From NCBI RefSeq assembly GCF_048771995.1, contig NC_133028.1:69743501-69807500 (forward strand): 64,000 nt of DNA, given 5' to 3'. Shown in pieces: positions 1 to 13,700 of the stretch (position 1 is its first letter; every line of letters starts with the position of its first letter). A program made the position numbers and the translations under genes. This DNA is from Taeniopygia guttata. Its lineage: Eukaryota; Chordata; Aves; Passeriformes; Estrildidae. The notes below the pieces were generated by a model. The model made no database searches. It had not been told where the DNA came from and saw only the letters and a program-made list of their open reading frames with translations.

Positions 1-1374
1 ACACAGTTGTAAAGATCAGTAATGGCTCTATGCACTGGTACACTATGGATGTTTGGGAACTGGTGTTTCAAACCAACAATGCCTGTTCTGGTTATATTTT
101 ATAGAAAAGAAAAGAGACCCTTGTTATTTGCCTACTTAGTTTGACTGATGTTGTAGAGCCCCGGTCAGATCTGCAGCTCCTCTGAAATCACACATGACTT
201 TTTAAATAAATCCTCAACTGGCGCTCATCGTGGAGTCTGCACAGTTCTCCCCAAATCCTCGTGTTGCTGAAATCCCACCAAAACATCCTGATACATGCCT
301 CTGTATGTTCTTAATAAAAGGCCTGCCTTGGTTGTAAGAGCCCCACTGTTAAATTATTTCCAAGTCAGCTGGAAATAACTGACACAGACTCTTAACCTTC
401 CAATTCAGAAGATTAATCTTCAGGTACAAGGTCTATATATTATTATATATATTAGATATCTATATATTATTATTTATTCCTTTATAAATAACTCAGCAGA
501 TGACAGCTGATGTGATCCAGGAGGAATAAACTGAATACTCTAGCCACCTACTTCCAACTTCCTGGTGTGACTGCACAGGAATCCCAAACCACACCAGCAT
601 GAGATGTGTCCTGGCAGATCAGTGACAATAATACTTTTGTCCTCTTACATTTTTTTTGGCATTAAAATGAAGTCAAGTGCTTTGATTTTTACTAGTTTTT
701 ATTGGGGTGCAAGCAGAGACTAAACCTTTGTTATTTGTTATTTAGCATTTATTTCTTGTATTATTTGTTGTGATCACAAGAGGCAGAAAAGAGAACTGTA
801 AGTGAGTATAGGTAATCTCAGCCCTACAATGGTGTAGAAGGATGGCTGCAGAGCTGAGTTTTATACCCTTGGAGCTGTTCGCTGCCCTCTCTGTCCCCTC
901 CCAGGATGGTGTGAGGCGGGGAATGGCCTCGAGTGAAGGCTTCAGGCGTGGAGCTCGGGCTGCGGTTACTCTCAGCTACCTCGTATCACAAATCTGCCTT
1001 TGATACTGGGTGCGTTCGCACCTCATTCCAGGCGTCCACTCCGGTTGTTAGACTTGGAAAGGCTCCAGCCTCTTGCTAATGAAGGCAGCCGTACTATTTT
1101 ATCTCTGTGTGTCCTACTCCCCAGCCCAGGGTCAGATGGAGCACAGTGAGCAGCGCCGCTTGTGTTAGCACAGGCAGAGCGGCCTGTCGGAGACTGTTTG
1201 TTCCATTTCTTTTATGCAGGTGACCTCTGTTCTGCTCAAAGAGTGGCGCCTCCTCATTCGGCACTGCAGAGCAAGTCCTTTTCCTCCATTTCACAGCAGC
1301 CCGGTTACCCCCCTCTCCCTGCCGCCCTCACTTGAGCCTTTTGTGCTGGAGCCTTTCCAAAGAAGGGCAGTGGA
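1..1374. other. intergenic DNA, no gene seen
   Basis: No open frame here has recognisable homology or a convincing exon structure. The stretch is AT-rich with a TA-rich low-complexity patch near 430-480. A moderately GC-rich part lies around 840-1100. Nothing in it could be assigned to a gene. Confidence 0.5.
428..480. repeat. TA-rich low-complexity tract
   Basis: The sequence is built almost only of TATATATTATTA-type units for about 50 bases. It looks like an ordinary AT microsatellite, with no sign of function. Confidence 0.7.
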
Positions 1375-1790
1375 GCTGGGAACGGGTCTGGAGAGGAAAT
1401 AATGAGGAGCGGCTGAGGGAGCTGGGGGCTCAGCCTGGAGTAAGGAAGGCTCAGGGAACTTCAGAACTCCCCCTAGAGAGGAGGGTGCAGCCAGGTAGAG
1501 GTCAGGCTCTCCTCCCAGGTCACAAGCAATAGGACAAGAAGAAACAAGCCTCAAGTTGTGCCAGGGGAGGTTCAGGTTGGAAATGAAGAATTTATTTGCA
1601 GAAAGGGTTGTCAAGCACTGGGATTGCTCAGGGAAGGGGTGGAGTTACCATCCCTGGAGATGTTCAAGAGACCGCTGGACAGGGCACTCAGTGCTCTGGT
1701 CTGGTCGACAAGCTGGAGATTGATCACAGGTTGGACTCAAGGGTCCCAGAGGTGTTTCCCAACCTAAAATGACTCTGAGATTCTGTGAGT
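1375..1790 (+). mobile_element. CR1 LINE 3' fragment (+)
   Basis: The segment runs through the typical 3' part of avian CR1: a GGCTGAGGGAGCTGGGG stretch, then GGTTCAGGTTGGAAAT, GGGTTGTCAAGCACTGGGAT, GGTGGAGTTACCATCCCTGG, and finally a degraded form of the terminal CCAACCTAAATGATTCTATG signature near 1760-1785. The order matches CR1 read on the + strand. It is 5'-truncated, as most avian CR1 copies are, and much diverged, so it is old. Confidence 0.78.
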
Positions 1791-2266
1791 GCAACAGCGA
1801 GCAAAGCGCTTCTTCAGAGAAACTCAGTTTTAGACCCATGGGGCTTATAAGATTTGATTTTGTTGTGGGCAAAAGCTGCTAACACAAGTCTGCTCCTAAT
1901 CTTGGGATGGTTTGAATGCCATGGGAAGGTGTGCCACTTCTCCAGCACTTTGTATTTTAGAAACCCAAACGAAAACATTCTTGTAAATACTATGATAATC
2001 ATCAAGACATAATGAAGGAGTAAATAATCCATATTTTTTTACTTAGTTTTTTTTTTTTGTGTCCCAGTTTCCACCAGGGTGTATGACCTATAGCTGTCTT
2101 TCCTGTTTATAGGGTTCTTAGGGAATGGATTGCATATCACTGAAAAGCCAGTGTAGACTGTAAATAGGGCAGTAATAACTGAAAAACACATTTCCTTCCC
2201 TGATGAGTCTGTGAAGTTGGTTAACTTTGGACACTTGGGTTTACTGGTAGCATAAAGCTGCAGGAA
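1791..2266. other. intergenic DNA, nothing recognised
   Basis: This short stretch between two CR1 copies holds a poly-T run near 2034-2060 and only small chance open frames. Confidence 0.5.
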
Positions 2267-2478
2267 ATCATGGAATCATAGAACCACAAACTGGTTTGGG
2301 TTGAAACGGATGTTAAAGATCACCCAGTTCCAGCTTCCTGCCATGGGCAAGGACACCCTTCATTATCCCAGGTTGCTAAAAGCCCTCTCCAACCTGGCCC
2401 TGGACACTTCCAAGCACAGGGCAGCCACAGGTTCTCTGGGCAACCTGTGCCAGGGCCTCACCACCCTCCTAAACATGG
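2267..2478 (-). mobile_element. CR1 LINE 3' fragment (-)
   Basis: The left end reads ATCATGGAATCATAGAACCA, the reverse complement of the avian CR1 3' terminus. It is followed by TGGTTTGGGTTGAAACG, AAAGATCACCCAGTTCC, CTGCCATGGGCAAGGACACC, the CTCTCCAACCTGGCCCTGGA box and GGGCAGCCACAGG, all in the order expected for a minus-strand copy. Only about 210 bases of the 3' region remain. Confidence 0.85.
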
Positions 2479-5400
2479 AGAAAAATGACAATCCTTTGTT
2501 ATCTCTTTCATCAGTGATTTCTGCTTCTGTATTTATGCTATTTCTTCCAGGTTATTGATCATTCCACTAAGCACTCCGTAGGCATAGTGAGAAAGCTTGG
2601 GGTCTGTGTTGCTATAGGACACGAGAAAGCACAACGCGAGCCACCTGCTATTTTGCAAGGTAAAAGAGGAAGTTTATTTTCTGACTCCAACTTTTGTACT
2701 TTTCCAAAGGTGACAGTGGATTGGAGAGTGAATGGGCCACCTCTCCAAAGACATTGGACAAACTACTAGTACATCAAGTTTCTCCACCCCCATGAAGGAA
2801 TGCAAAACAATATGTTGTTTACAGAAATTGTGTGGGAAAGTTTTCCAACAGAATTTAAACTCAGAAGGCTTTAGAAAAACTTAAGAATCAGGGCGACAGG
2901 TCTGGATTCAGTGAATACTTTCAGGAACTGTCTCCTTGTGTGCCAGAGTCCTTAAAAAGTTCTACAGGACAAACAATGTGTTGAAACCTCTGCTGTGGTT
3001 TAATTAGGCTCCAAGATCTGCTTTCAGTTTCATTTACAGCTGCTGGAAGCATTGTCATTGTCAAGGTCAGGGAGCAAGGGAGCATGACTTTTGTTTGCAA
3101 TTAATACAAGGACTGAAAAAAGTTCGTAACTTCTTGAATTTTTAACCTGAACTCAGGACTGCTGCAACTTCCACAAGGCTAACAAGCTGATCATCCAAAT
3201 AAACTTTAATCCAAACCCCAAGCCTGCCATTCTCATTGGTGAATGCTTTCGTTGTCTTTGATATGTGCAGTTTTGTCATCTTTGCAGCTTCTATATGTGC
3301 TGGAATGTTTTTATTTGTATCATTCAGGGAACTGTGAACCCCAGATTGTATCATCTCAACACACATACCAAAGGGACTTGCTCACTGGACCTCCTTGGTG
3401 CCTAGCATGGAAGATCCATGTGAAATGGGAGGTAAGATAAACTACAATTAGACCACCATGACTGACTTTAAACAGGAGTAACAGAACTGAAGTTGTTCAG
3501 CAGGTATGCAATGACTGCTGTCCAAGGCAAAGGGAGAAAGAAGAAAAAACACAAACGTTTGAACATTCAGAGAAGTGCAGTTGTCCGTGATACACATTTT
3601 AAGCCCTGTCTAAACCACTCATTTTTAATCCCAGTAAATTGCACATGGAAAAGAATCGTATGAAACAGATTTTATGTAGCCATATAATTTGCTTTAAATT
3701 ACATTTTTTAACTATCTTTATTTCTTCAATACAGCGAGTTTCCTGTGAGCATCTCAGGTGGTGTGGCCTTGTGATTAAAGAAAATAAAACAGTCCAGACA
3801 GATGGAGAATTTAAGAGAAGAAGCACTAGCCCAGGAGAAGTGCATAGAGTTACAGCAGAAGGTAAATTTACATTACTGTTCACACTCAAACCCCTCCAGT
3901 CTGAAAGCCCCTTTGGGATCAACTTCTGCCTCTTTGGTGCAGCAAGTCAGGAGATTTTGCCTTGGCTGTCCTTACCCGTGATCAATTCATTGGAAACACA
4001 CAGACATATCCCGCTCAAGTGCCTTGTGAATCATTTGTGTTCTCTCAGATACTGACGGTGCATGTTCTATGAGTGGCTCTTACAACATCATGCCAGCTTT
4101 GACCACTTCCTCACAGGGGGAACTGTGAAAGGAAAAACAAGTCCAGAAAGCAAAACCTTTCAACAATTGATTCAATTAATAAATCTGCTAGTGCTCCGTT
4201 AAAAAACATTTGTTCTATAATATATTTAGTACTTTGGGAGTCTTAGTGAAGAAATGGCTTAAGCACTTGAAATCCTAAAATGCATTAGTACTCTGTGACC
4301 CTTACATTTTAACATGCATAAATTATTCCAAAGGTGTGTTTCAGGCTCCTAATTTGCTTGATAAGCTTTCAAAATGATTATCCTTTGTGAGTATAAACCT
4401 GAAAAACACCATGGCAAATAGAGGCAAATGGCATCTGGACAAGATTCTGGATTCTTTCTCATTCTCTTCAAGTGTAGACACGGGTAACATAAAACAAAAG
4501 CAGTACAAATCATAAGATAAAATGAATTTTTTTTGTGTATTGCATGTATAAGGGATCTGTAACCCAAAACTCTAAATGAGACCTCTCAAGCCAAAGCCGC
4601 ATCACCTATATTTGAATATTAAAGTTTACTTGTCAAATTTATGTTTTGCTGGTTGTTTTTTTCTCCTTTTTTAATTGCTGACATTTAAGCAAGCATCAGT
4701 TGTAGGATGCACAGAAGTCAGCTAGAAGGATCAACATTTCTTACACTTTGTGTTTTGCCTGGGTTCAGCCAATCCATAATGATAATTTCTATAGTAACCA
4801 CTTTTTTAAGTAAACAATTGATTTGTTCTGAAATTAGTCCTTAAAACGGCTTCTCCTGGAGCAGCTTGGAAGATCTCTATGCAAGTAGCCTTCTGCTGGC
4901 ATGCAAAACAACAAGGCTCAGGTTGTTTTTTCTCTCCTCATATAGAGTGTGCCTTGAAAATATTTATCCTCTGGGGGTAGTTTTATCTCATGATAAGGAA
5001 GGGAGTGGGAATCTCTGTGTAAAACTCTGTAAGACCTTGGACTCAGTGAAGGCAGTATAAGAAATGCCTTTGATATCTCAGAAAGGCACTTCAAGTGAAA
5101 AAAGATATTTTTTACAGTTCAAAGAAGAACTAGAAAAACTGTCTACAAGTTTTTGATGGTCTAAAATTCCCTAACCCCCAAGGTCCTTTGGAGCCTCTGT
5201 TTTCAAACAGAACCTGCCCTCACACTTGCTCCCTGTGTGCTGTTTCACTTATCAGCTACATATTGTGGGTTCCTGCTCTGCTTTAGGGGCCCTTGGGACA
5301 GGGTTTTTTAAAAACAGAGGAGAGCTCAGTGTTTCTGTTATTTCAGTTGCACACAGCAGGTGGAGCTAAAAGCCGGCAACACACCTGCAGCGAAAACTAG

Positions 5401-7411
5401 TCTGATTTTAATTCTTTCCAATGCTTTGGAAATTAATTTTTACTAAAGCATTTGATTCTTAAATATGTATGTCCCGAATTTTTTTTTTTAGTGGACAAGT
5501 AAATATTAAGTGATTATTTTGTGTGTAATTTATTTCCAGCAGGCTAAACAAGCATTTCTATCTGTGTGTGGCATTTACAATGCCATTGACTCTACTGCTA
5601 GCTAGTTACAAAGTTAGGAGCTACCCTGAAGAGCTCTGTGTTCCTCAATTAGTGACCTTTTCAATAAAGAGAAAAAGTGCTGGTGGGATTAATTTTCTTT
5701 TTGTCACTTATTATCCTCTTACTTTCTTCTTTATGACTCTGAGTTCATTTATACTTTTTAAAATATCTCAAATGTCAAACTTAGAACTGTCCGGTGAGTG
5801 AGCCTGTGAATGTCTTGAAAGGTAAATCTGGATCTTTTATTCTCATTCATGAATTTTGATGCACAGCCTCAACTCCGTTTTCTCAAGAGTGCAATTTTCA
5901 ATTATAGACAATATAATAATTTCCAATACTTAACTTTCCAGAACTCAGTCTTAATACAAATTACCAAGCTTACCTTCAGACATCACTACAGTCTCCATGT
6001 ACACCAAAGCTCTTAAATGCTGCTTAATTTTTAGTGAGTGTTAAACTTGGATTCAGCAAAGCACTTTACATGTAGCATTTACGTATCCTAATTCCAAATC
6101 CTGCGTATCTCTTTGTTAGATAGTGACTGTCACAAGCCAGAAAAGCAGTCCAGATTTTTGGAGTGCTTTATCAACACTACATCATATCTTAAGGAACTTC
6201 TCACATTCTGTATTTCTGATGCATTTTTTAAATTTAAAAAGACTCCCGCAAGGACAAGGCAAATATTCTTCAAGAAAAGTGCCTCCATAAGCACTACACA
6301 AATAATATGCAATAAGAGCACCAAATAAATCACACATCATTACTAATCAACAAGCTGAGTTTTCTCTCCATTATTAATCCAATCCCAGTGAGGGCTGATC
6401 TCTTTTTTTAGACACATCATTGTGGCAATTCTCTACGATTGTCACTTTCTTTGCCCACAGGAACACAAAATTTTTCTCAGTTTTGAGGTCTGGGGCTTCT
6501 TTGTGCAAATAGTTTTGCTAACAGTAGATGGCAGATTTCTCCTGCCTGAGAGCTTCATCGGGCTAGTTCTTATGGAATGCTGATACCCGTTTATTCAGGA
6601 CACACCATAGCATCCCCTCTCAGAGCTCTCTTTTAGGAAAAGGTTAGGCTTGAACATCATTTTTAGAGTCATCTCAATATTACCTGAGCTAGACCTGCTT
6701 TTGCAGGTACGTGTCCTACTCATCCACTAACCAATCTAAAAACATTGCTGTGATTTGGTGTGAAATAACTTCCTTAAAATATTGTAGGGAGGGTTGAAAA
6801 TCTTCATGGAAAGATCCAAGACACGACCTCCCTTTTATCGAGCTCGCTTTCCAGAGAAATCAGGTAACATTTGGCACTGGCTTTGACATTACCGGAATTA
6901 GGACAATGCTGAATATATTTCAAAATCCAACACAGAGGACCTGGTAACCTTAGTGAGTTGCCAAAAAGCTCGTTAAGCAATATCAGTGCCCAAGAGACAG
7001 GAGTCTCTGCCTAAAGTGCAGTCATATACTAAAAGCAGGAAGGGAAAACCTGATTTTCCTTTCAGAAGGGGAAGCAGATAGGTTGCCTAGCTGATAACAA
7101 ATAATCAAATGAAATAATCTTCCTTTTCTTTGAACACTAACTAACTAACATAATACACAGAAGTTCCTTGGCAAGCCTAGTTCCAATTTCAATTTCTCCA
7201 CACAATAATTTTGAATTCCGATGTTATGTTGTTCTGGATTGAATTTTACGACCAGCTGGAGTGTGAAGTTTTCTTCTTGTGGGTGGGCAGGCAAAATAAC
7301 CTAAGACCATGTCAGTGGAGTTTCTGTTTTGTGATAGTGGGAATGACATGGAACATTCTATAGCCATGAGTCTCTGATGACACACATTCCAAGGTCCTGG
7401 GGGAACCGCTG
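2479..7411. other. intergenic DNA, no confirmed gene
   Basis: About 5 kb of AT-rich sequence with only small unconserved open frames. The one exon-like segment (3735-3861, + strand) is listed separately at low confidence. No RNA gene or intact element was recognised. In mammals the DNA upstream of ALB also carries distant liver enhancers; none can be pinpointed here by eye. Confidence 0.4.
3735..3861 (+). other. exon-like segment, unassigned
   Basis: A strong pyrimidine tract ending in ATACAG precedes base 3735, and AAG followed by GTAAAT stands at 3861/3862, giving a 127-base segment bounded like an internal exon. One frame is open across it and beyond; a second frame from 3801 would read as a helix-rich stretch (ENLREEALAQEKCIELQQK). 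No partner exons were found on either side and no family was recognised, so this may be chance, a non-coding RNA exon, or a relic. Confidence 0.15.
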
Positions 7412-7640
7412 ATGTGGTGTCCAAGCCACTCTTCATCATCTTGGAACAGTCACAGCCATCAAGTGAAGTCCCCAGTGACTGGGAAAAGGGAAATTTTTTA
7501 TAAGAGGGGTAGAAAGCAAGACCCATGGAACTACAGACCGGTGAGCCTTACCTCTGTGCCGGGGAAGACCTTGGAGCAAATCTTAATGGAAGCAATGTTG
7601 AGGCACATGCAAGACAGGAGTGATCCAGGACAGCTCCTCT
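7412..7640 (+). mobile_element. CR1 LINE reverse transcriptase fragment (+)
   Basis: The translated + strand contains NYRPVSLTSVPGKTLEQIL, preceded by a G-R-K-x-D-P-W motif and followed by EAMLRHMQDR. This is the conserved thumb-side block of the CR1 reverse transcriptase. Just upstream, CCAAGCCACTCTTCATCATC also matches the CR1 ORF2 DNA. The copy is an internal piece without the endonuclease, without the rest of the reverse transcriptase and without an adjoining 3' end, so it is a dead, truncated element. Confidence 0.88.
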
Positions 7641-7671
7641 AAGGGCAAATTGTGTCTGACCAAACTGGTCC

Positions 7672-7716
7672 CTTCATGATCATCAAATCCAACCAATAAC
7701 CCAGCACTGGCAAGTG
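7672..7716 (-). mobile_element. short CR1-like 3' piece (-)
   Basis: The words ATCATCAAATCCAACC and AACCCAGCACTGGCAAG follow the order seen near the 3' end of CR1 copies read on the minus strand, as in the clearer copy at 61577. The piece is only about 45 bases and sits directly beside the plus-strand CR1 fragment, so it may be a separate insertion or a rearranged part. Confidence 0.35.
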
Positions 7717-10700
7717 CACCAATAAAGCATGTAAATTAACTGAATCCAAAATGTTTCAGTGGAAACATCAGAATACTGATAAACTTTCATAAGATCCATA
7801 GTTATATTTCCATATTGGCTCTGACAAACCTGCAGGGAGGGCAGGCTCTGTACTTGAAAGATTTCTGTCAAGTGATACAAGAACATTTGTATTCTGGGAT
7901 GTCAAAGGATCCATCCCAAAACTCCTCCTTGCTGACAGCAAAGAGGCTGCAGTGCCCAACAGTGCAGCAGGACCTCAGAAGCCATGAGATTTGTGTTCAT
8001 ATCAGACTCTCAGCAATTTAAGGCTTCCTGGGCTCACCAGGAACAGTGTTCTCAGTCTTGACTTAGCATTAGGCTGTCCTCTCTGTCAGCAGGAATTGTG
8101 AAAAATTGCCCAGCTTCCAACCTCCCAGTCCAGGGAGCCAGGAATCTGCCTAGATCTGCACTGACTTTAAGGGAAGGCTTCAGCTTCTTTGTGCTGGGAA
8201 TAGCTCCAGTGCCTTGACACCCACTGTTTTCCAGAATCAAGGAGCAAGCCTAAAGTGAAGGTACCAGAGAAGGGTACTACTACATTAATTGTTATCATTG
8301 AATTTCCTGAGTTATTTTTGAGACCTGTGGATAGGCTGTGGATATATGCCTGGCTGGCAATATTGAAGCACTGTCAATATGAGCAAAAAAGGCCTTTGGG
8401 CAGAAAGCAAATGTCAAGGACTGTCAGCATGGGGTTAGAGAGCACCACAGAGGAATGGCCTTGGGAACGTAGCCTCTGCCTAATTGATCCAAAAGACAAC
8501 ACCAGAAGCTTAATGTGCAAAGAGTTTGTTAATATTTCTTTGCATGGCTTGAGAAGGATTCTCAGCTTAGTGGTCAAATTTAAAAATACCCCAAACCTAA
8601 CATCATAGCTATCTGGGCTTTGCACAGCCACAGATCTACCTGATAGATCTCCTTAGTTCCTCTGATGTATGGGCCAATCTTTTGATAACTTATTTAAGAG
8701 AACCACATGAACCATATAGCTCTTTGCTAAGCTCAATCGCAGTTTTTGGTCTCTGACACAAGTTTCTGATTCTGGGAACGTACTGAGGAACCTTTCTTCT
8801 AAAATCAGGTCTTCCTGAAGGCCCTCAAATTCAGAGAGACTGAATTTCAAACCCCAATTATTCACCTCTTCAAAAATCAGAGTTTATAAGCACTACTCTA
8901 AAGAAAAAGAAACAAATAAACCAAGCAACAGTTCCTCAGTTTTGTATTATTTCTAGTCACTTCCTTAACTCTGGGAATCCCAGGTTTCCGATAATCCATG
9001 TCATAGTGCAAGAAACCCAGGTAAAGGAGAACAAGGGAAGGAAAACAGCAACCTGAAGAAAGGCCATCTTTTGTTGCTGCTGCTGCAAATCCAGTTCTCT
9101 TCTAAGGATTATTACATCCTAGTAATATCACTGGCAATCTGATTCACATTGAAGGAAGTACTGAATCTGGAACTACAAGCCAGAGCTCACCTAATAAATG
9201 TGGTCTGGTTGAATGCTGCTTGAAAAACAATTGATTTTGACAACAGAAGAGTACAGGTACTTGGATTTGACTAACTGAACTTTCTTTCACAGGCTATGGC
9301 AGAAATCTCGAAATATTTCACCATGCCTTTGGATTTCACTTGTGGGGAAAGGATGCTTCACATTTCATTTGTGGAGCCTCAGAATTCGTAATTGCAGCAT
9401 AATATGGAGAAGTGGACTATCCTTTTATGTCAGCAAGTAAATGGCAGTGACAAAATTTAAAATGTCTTGTACTGCCTGCTCCAGTAACAAGGACCTAAAA
9501 ATGGCTCTACAAACTTTTCTTCTCCTGCTGAGGTGCCACCTCAGGCCCTGACACTGAGCTAAAGAAATTCCAAAGACAGTAGGGGATATTCAAGGTGGGA
9601 AATGCTATTCTTGCTCCAGGACTTCATTTAAAATTACTATATTTTCCTTTTTCAAAGTTCCGAGAGCTTTATCTTAAGAAATCATTTGCTCAGGAATAAA
9701 GGAAAGGCTGAGAAAATAATCACTCCATTTATCTCCTTAACACTTGAGCATTTACAACTTGTCTCAAAGAGATGAATTAGGACCTTCCCTAAGAAAGAAA
9801 CCAACAAAAAAACCCCCAAGGGCCTAACAGAAAAAAACAGCACAAGAGAACAATTATAGCAGTAACAAAGATTCTGTTTCTATGGAGATGGACATGAAGG
9901 AGAAAATATTTACCAGCCTGGAAGTTTTTAGGCCAGGATGGGAAAACCCTAAGTTTACAATAAAACTAAATGAAAAATAAAAAATAAGGCAAGTAAGAGT
10001 GTCAGCACTGCCAGGTGATGCAGTGACATTGTGGGGGGCAGCTGCAGAATGGCAAAAAATTTCCACAAGTCATAAAGCCCCTCTAGACATACAGGATTTT
10101 TTTCAACTCTTAAAGAAGTGTTTCAAGTTGAGAGCAAACCCAGTGGCTCCCAGAATCACTAGCTCATTTTACACATGCTTGTTTCTGATTTTAGCAAATA
10201 CACCTGCTTACAGTTACAAAAAAAGTCTGTAGCCATATTTTTTTCAAAAACTGAAGGTTATGGATCAACAGCCTAAAGAAATTCAAAGCAAAAAGATGCT
10301 CCAAACATTTCCTGACGTTCCTCAAAAGTTTTCATTATTTCTTTTATTGCTAAAGCTGAAGCACATCAAACTTAGGGAAGAAATTTTAACAATCTCTTGC
10401 CAAACAGAAGTTTTCAGCTTTGGCCCTTGACTGTACCATATTAAATGGCTCTTCTCTCCTGACAAAGGCCATCAGGTAGTATAGCAGAGCAGCACAGAAA
10501 TTGGAAACTGAGTGCCAAAAAGTTTCTAGGGCACAAGTGAATGCACTGGATTCCAAAGGTCTCTGACACTTATGTAAGAGGAAGAAAAAAAAGATCTCCA
10601 CCAACAGTTCTATCATAAGCCAACACCAAACACAGCACCACAACAATTTCAGTTCCATAGACAATTATCAAAGGCAATTATCAATAATTATCTTATAATT

Positions 10701-13700
10701 ATAAGAAACAATGAAGAAAAAATATTCCTGAGAAGGACTTCTTGAATAGAGCAATGCTGCACCTCGAGTATTTCTTTCCCACATCTATTTTGTATTTAGA
10801 TACAACAGTTAGATAGGCCCATACCAAGATATAACACTGATTTTTGTTGAGGGACCTCAGAAATGGACAATAGATGAAGCCAATACTCAGTTATCTTGTG
10901 GATTACCTACTTGAACTGGCAGAGCAAAATGTCATGGGGACATAGAAAGCAGAGACAAGTTCTGAGAAGTCTCAGAATTGATAACCTCATAAGCACTGAA
11001 GGCTGTATATTTGGATATATTCAGGCAATCGAATGTTTAATAAGCAAAGCAAAACTGTTCTTGTTCCTGCTGCCAAAGGCATGATTTTGGCAAATGGTCA
11101 TTAATAAGGAAAACAGCTACATCACTACACTGTGGACTTGTGAGACAAAGGGGTAGGGATGCTAGAATGGCCCAGGGATCAAGTGCACAGGATCAGCAAG
11201 AATAGCCATTCTTGTCGATTCAAAAATCCTTATTTGAATGATCAGGAACTCAATAGCACTAGCACAGCTGAGAATCAGAACTCACTGATGATATGCCCAT
11301 GAGATACACCTGACATGGAATGCTATTAGCTACACCTAAGCAGGTCTCTGCCTGCTCTGCCACAGTGATCGAACCCCTTCTGTCTTTATGTTTGTTATGT
11401 ATTGATGAGTCCATCTCTGTTCAAACAAAAGACATATATCTGAGATGTCTGACTCGTTCTGCACAGGAGCCAGACATCAGTGATAAGAATGGCAAACATC
11501 CTGAACCAGAGCAGCAAAACAAAGCAATGTCTGATACCTGTGTCCATATGTCCAGAGCTAGACATTTATTTAGAAATATACTAATCATTACAGTCATTGA
11601 AAAAATAGCTACTCACTGCAGATACTGGCACAGGGATGTCTTGTCTCTAGGCTTGGTGTGTGTCTCAGGGTCCAATCCCACAAACAGAACTACAGGTCTT
11701 GGAAAAAAAAGCAAGAAACAGCAGTAAATAAAATGGAGGGCCACAAAAGTAAAGGGTTTCTTGATGTCCTTTGGGCTGTGAGAGATCATTTCAAGAAGTA
11801 CTTACTTCCCAAAAGGGCTCTGACAGCTGTTCTTACGATCACATTTGTTTCTCAAGAGCCTTATTCCATATTAGTACATCTCAGTCCACTTTGTTTCTAC
11901 TCTTCCACTTTGCACAGGTTGGTATGATGAAATATTTTAAAACTATGCATCTTTTTTATTTCCAGGTCAATTACTCTTGGAATTATTGTCCTTTGGTTCC
12001 CCACACCTGGAATAAAACTAGTTATCATATGTAACTTTAGATATAAATGAGTGTGAAAATGGACTATCGTAAAATGCAATTGATAAATTCCTTTTTCTAA
12101 TACCAGAACAACTTTGTTGGAGTGAACTCAAAGCAGTAGAAAGTACCAAGAAACAAGAAACTCAGTATACTATTTAATATTGTTAAACAAATATAAGCAT
12201 TGGAGTTCAGCTCTCAGCAGTTATGGGAACCACTGGCATGAAGCACAGGACAGACAACAGAAGATATCTAGAAATAAACATGGACCCTGTATTCCAAACT
12301 TACATATTAACTCCAGGGGACCAGGAGTGTTCTTGCTAACACTGCACAATGCTGCAAGGGAAAATTCCAGAGAGCTTTCAGGATGCAACACTGCAATTGT
12401 GGTGCTGAATTTCAGCTTTGCTCTCCCAGCCATTAGCTGTAGTTTTCTGGAGACTTCTCTGGTACAGCCTGACAGCATCTCAAGAGCTGTACTAAGACAT
12501 CATTCATCAATATCACAGTTTTTTACTGCCTTATAGATATCCACAAAATACCTAAATGTGCGTTTTTGTCCACTGAAAGCTCTCTTAAGATTTGAAAGGA
12601 GATGGCTCTTCTCTCACAGAGGGATATGGTCAGTAAAATAATTACATGCTGAATTAACAAGCTCTTTCCCTATCTGTTGTTAGGCTAAAGCAGCCCAGAG
12701 CTGAAAGGCCCAGATTGTTCATCAGTTCCCAGAATTCTCCAGAAATGTGGGATTTTGCTACAACCACCTGAAAACAATCCTAATGTCTAACATTATGACA
12801 TTTCTAACGCTGCTCTTCTGCCAACCTGGCTTTCCTGCACCATCCTTCATGTAAGAGTTATCCAAATAACCTTTTAACTCCCAAAATAGAGTCTTGTTAA
12901 TTTAAATCACTAACAGAATGCTGCCTTTCACCCACGAAAATATCAGGAGCAGACTCAGGAAAATGCAGAATTTTTTTGGAACAGCAGCAGACTGTAGAAA
13001 TTTCATTGTATCAAACTATTCTGTCAACTCATCTCAGTTTTATGTAGTTATTCCTGGAGACAAGAACAGCCTTTCTGGAACACAAGATGTATTGCCTAGG
13101 CATTTTCCTGAATGGAAACTGCCTGCAAATATTTTGAGCTTAGACATGTCATTTGCTTTATTTCAAGTGTATTTAAAAGCTCACACTCAGAAACAAAAGG
13201 AAGGATTATGCGTGTACTTACTTAGTCAAATTTCCAGAAAACCATTCATGGAATTGTTCTTACTATCCCCCTTAGGATTAATACAGAGTTATGGCAGAAC
13301 TGCCCACCTGAGGAAGAAAAACAGAGTAAACAAAGGGAACCTTAAAGACTAAGGAAGGATTTGGAGACTACATGCTTGGCTCTACCACGTGGGTACTCAC
13401 AAAGCAGAGTTGCAAGGCAGCACACAACCTCCAGTTGGGTGGGTTGATATCCCCACACTGGGGACATAAATTAATTAAAATAAATCATAGTCTGGGAAGC
13501 TACATCACTTTGCACTCAGCAAAGATACAACCTTGTACTTGTTTAGGAATTTTTGAAGCATCTCACTGGGTGTCCTAGAGAAGTAATTTTGATTTATTCC
13601 ATTTCCTGGGGCTCTGTGCAAACTGCACATTTTTCCTGTGTCTAATCTTCTAAATTACTGGCTAATCAATGGGAAATTTTCCAGAGATGAGAGCAATGTT

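Noticed and set aside
160-400. Possible LTR-like stretch with AATAAA words
   Set aside because: There are no matching second end, no target duplication, no internal region and no recognised family words. Evidence is too thin to call.
12918-13352. 144-codon open frame upstream of ALB
   Set aside because: There is no recognisable domain, repeat or splice context, and AT-rich codon use looks like ordinary intergenic DNA.
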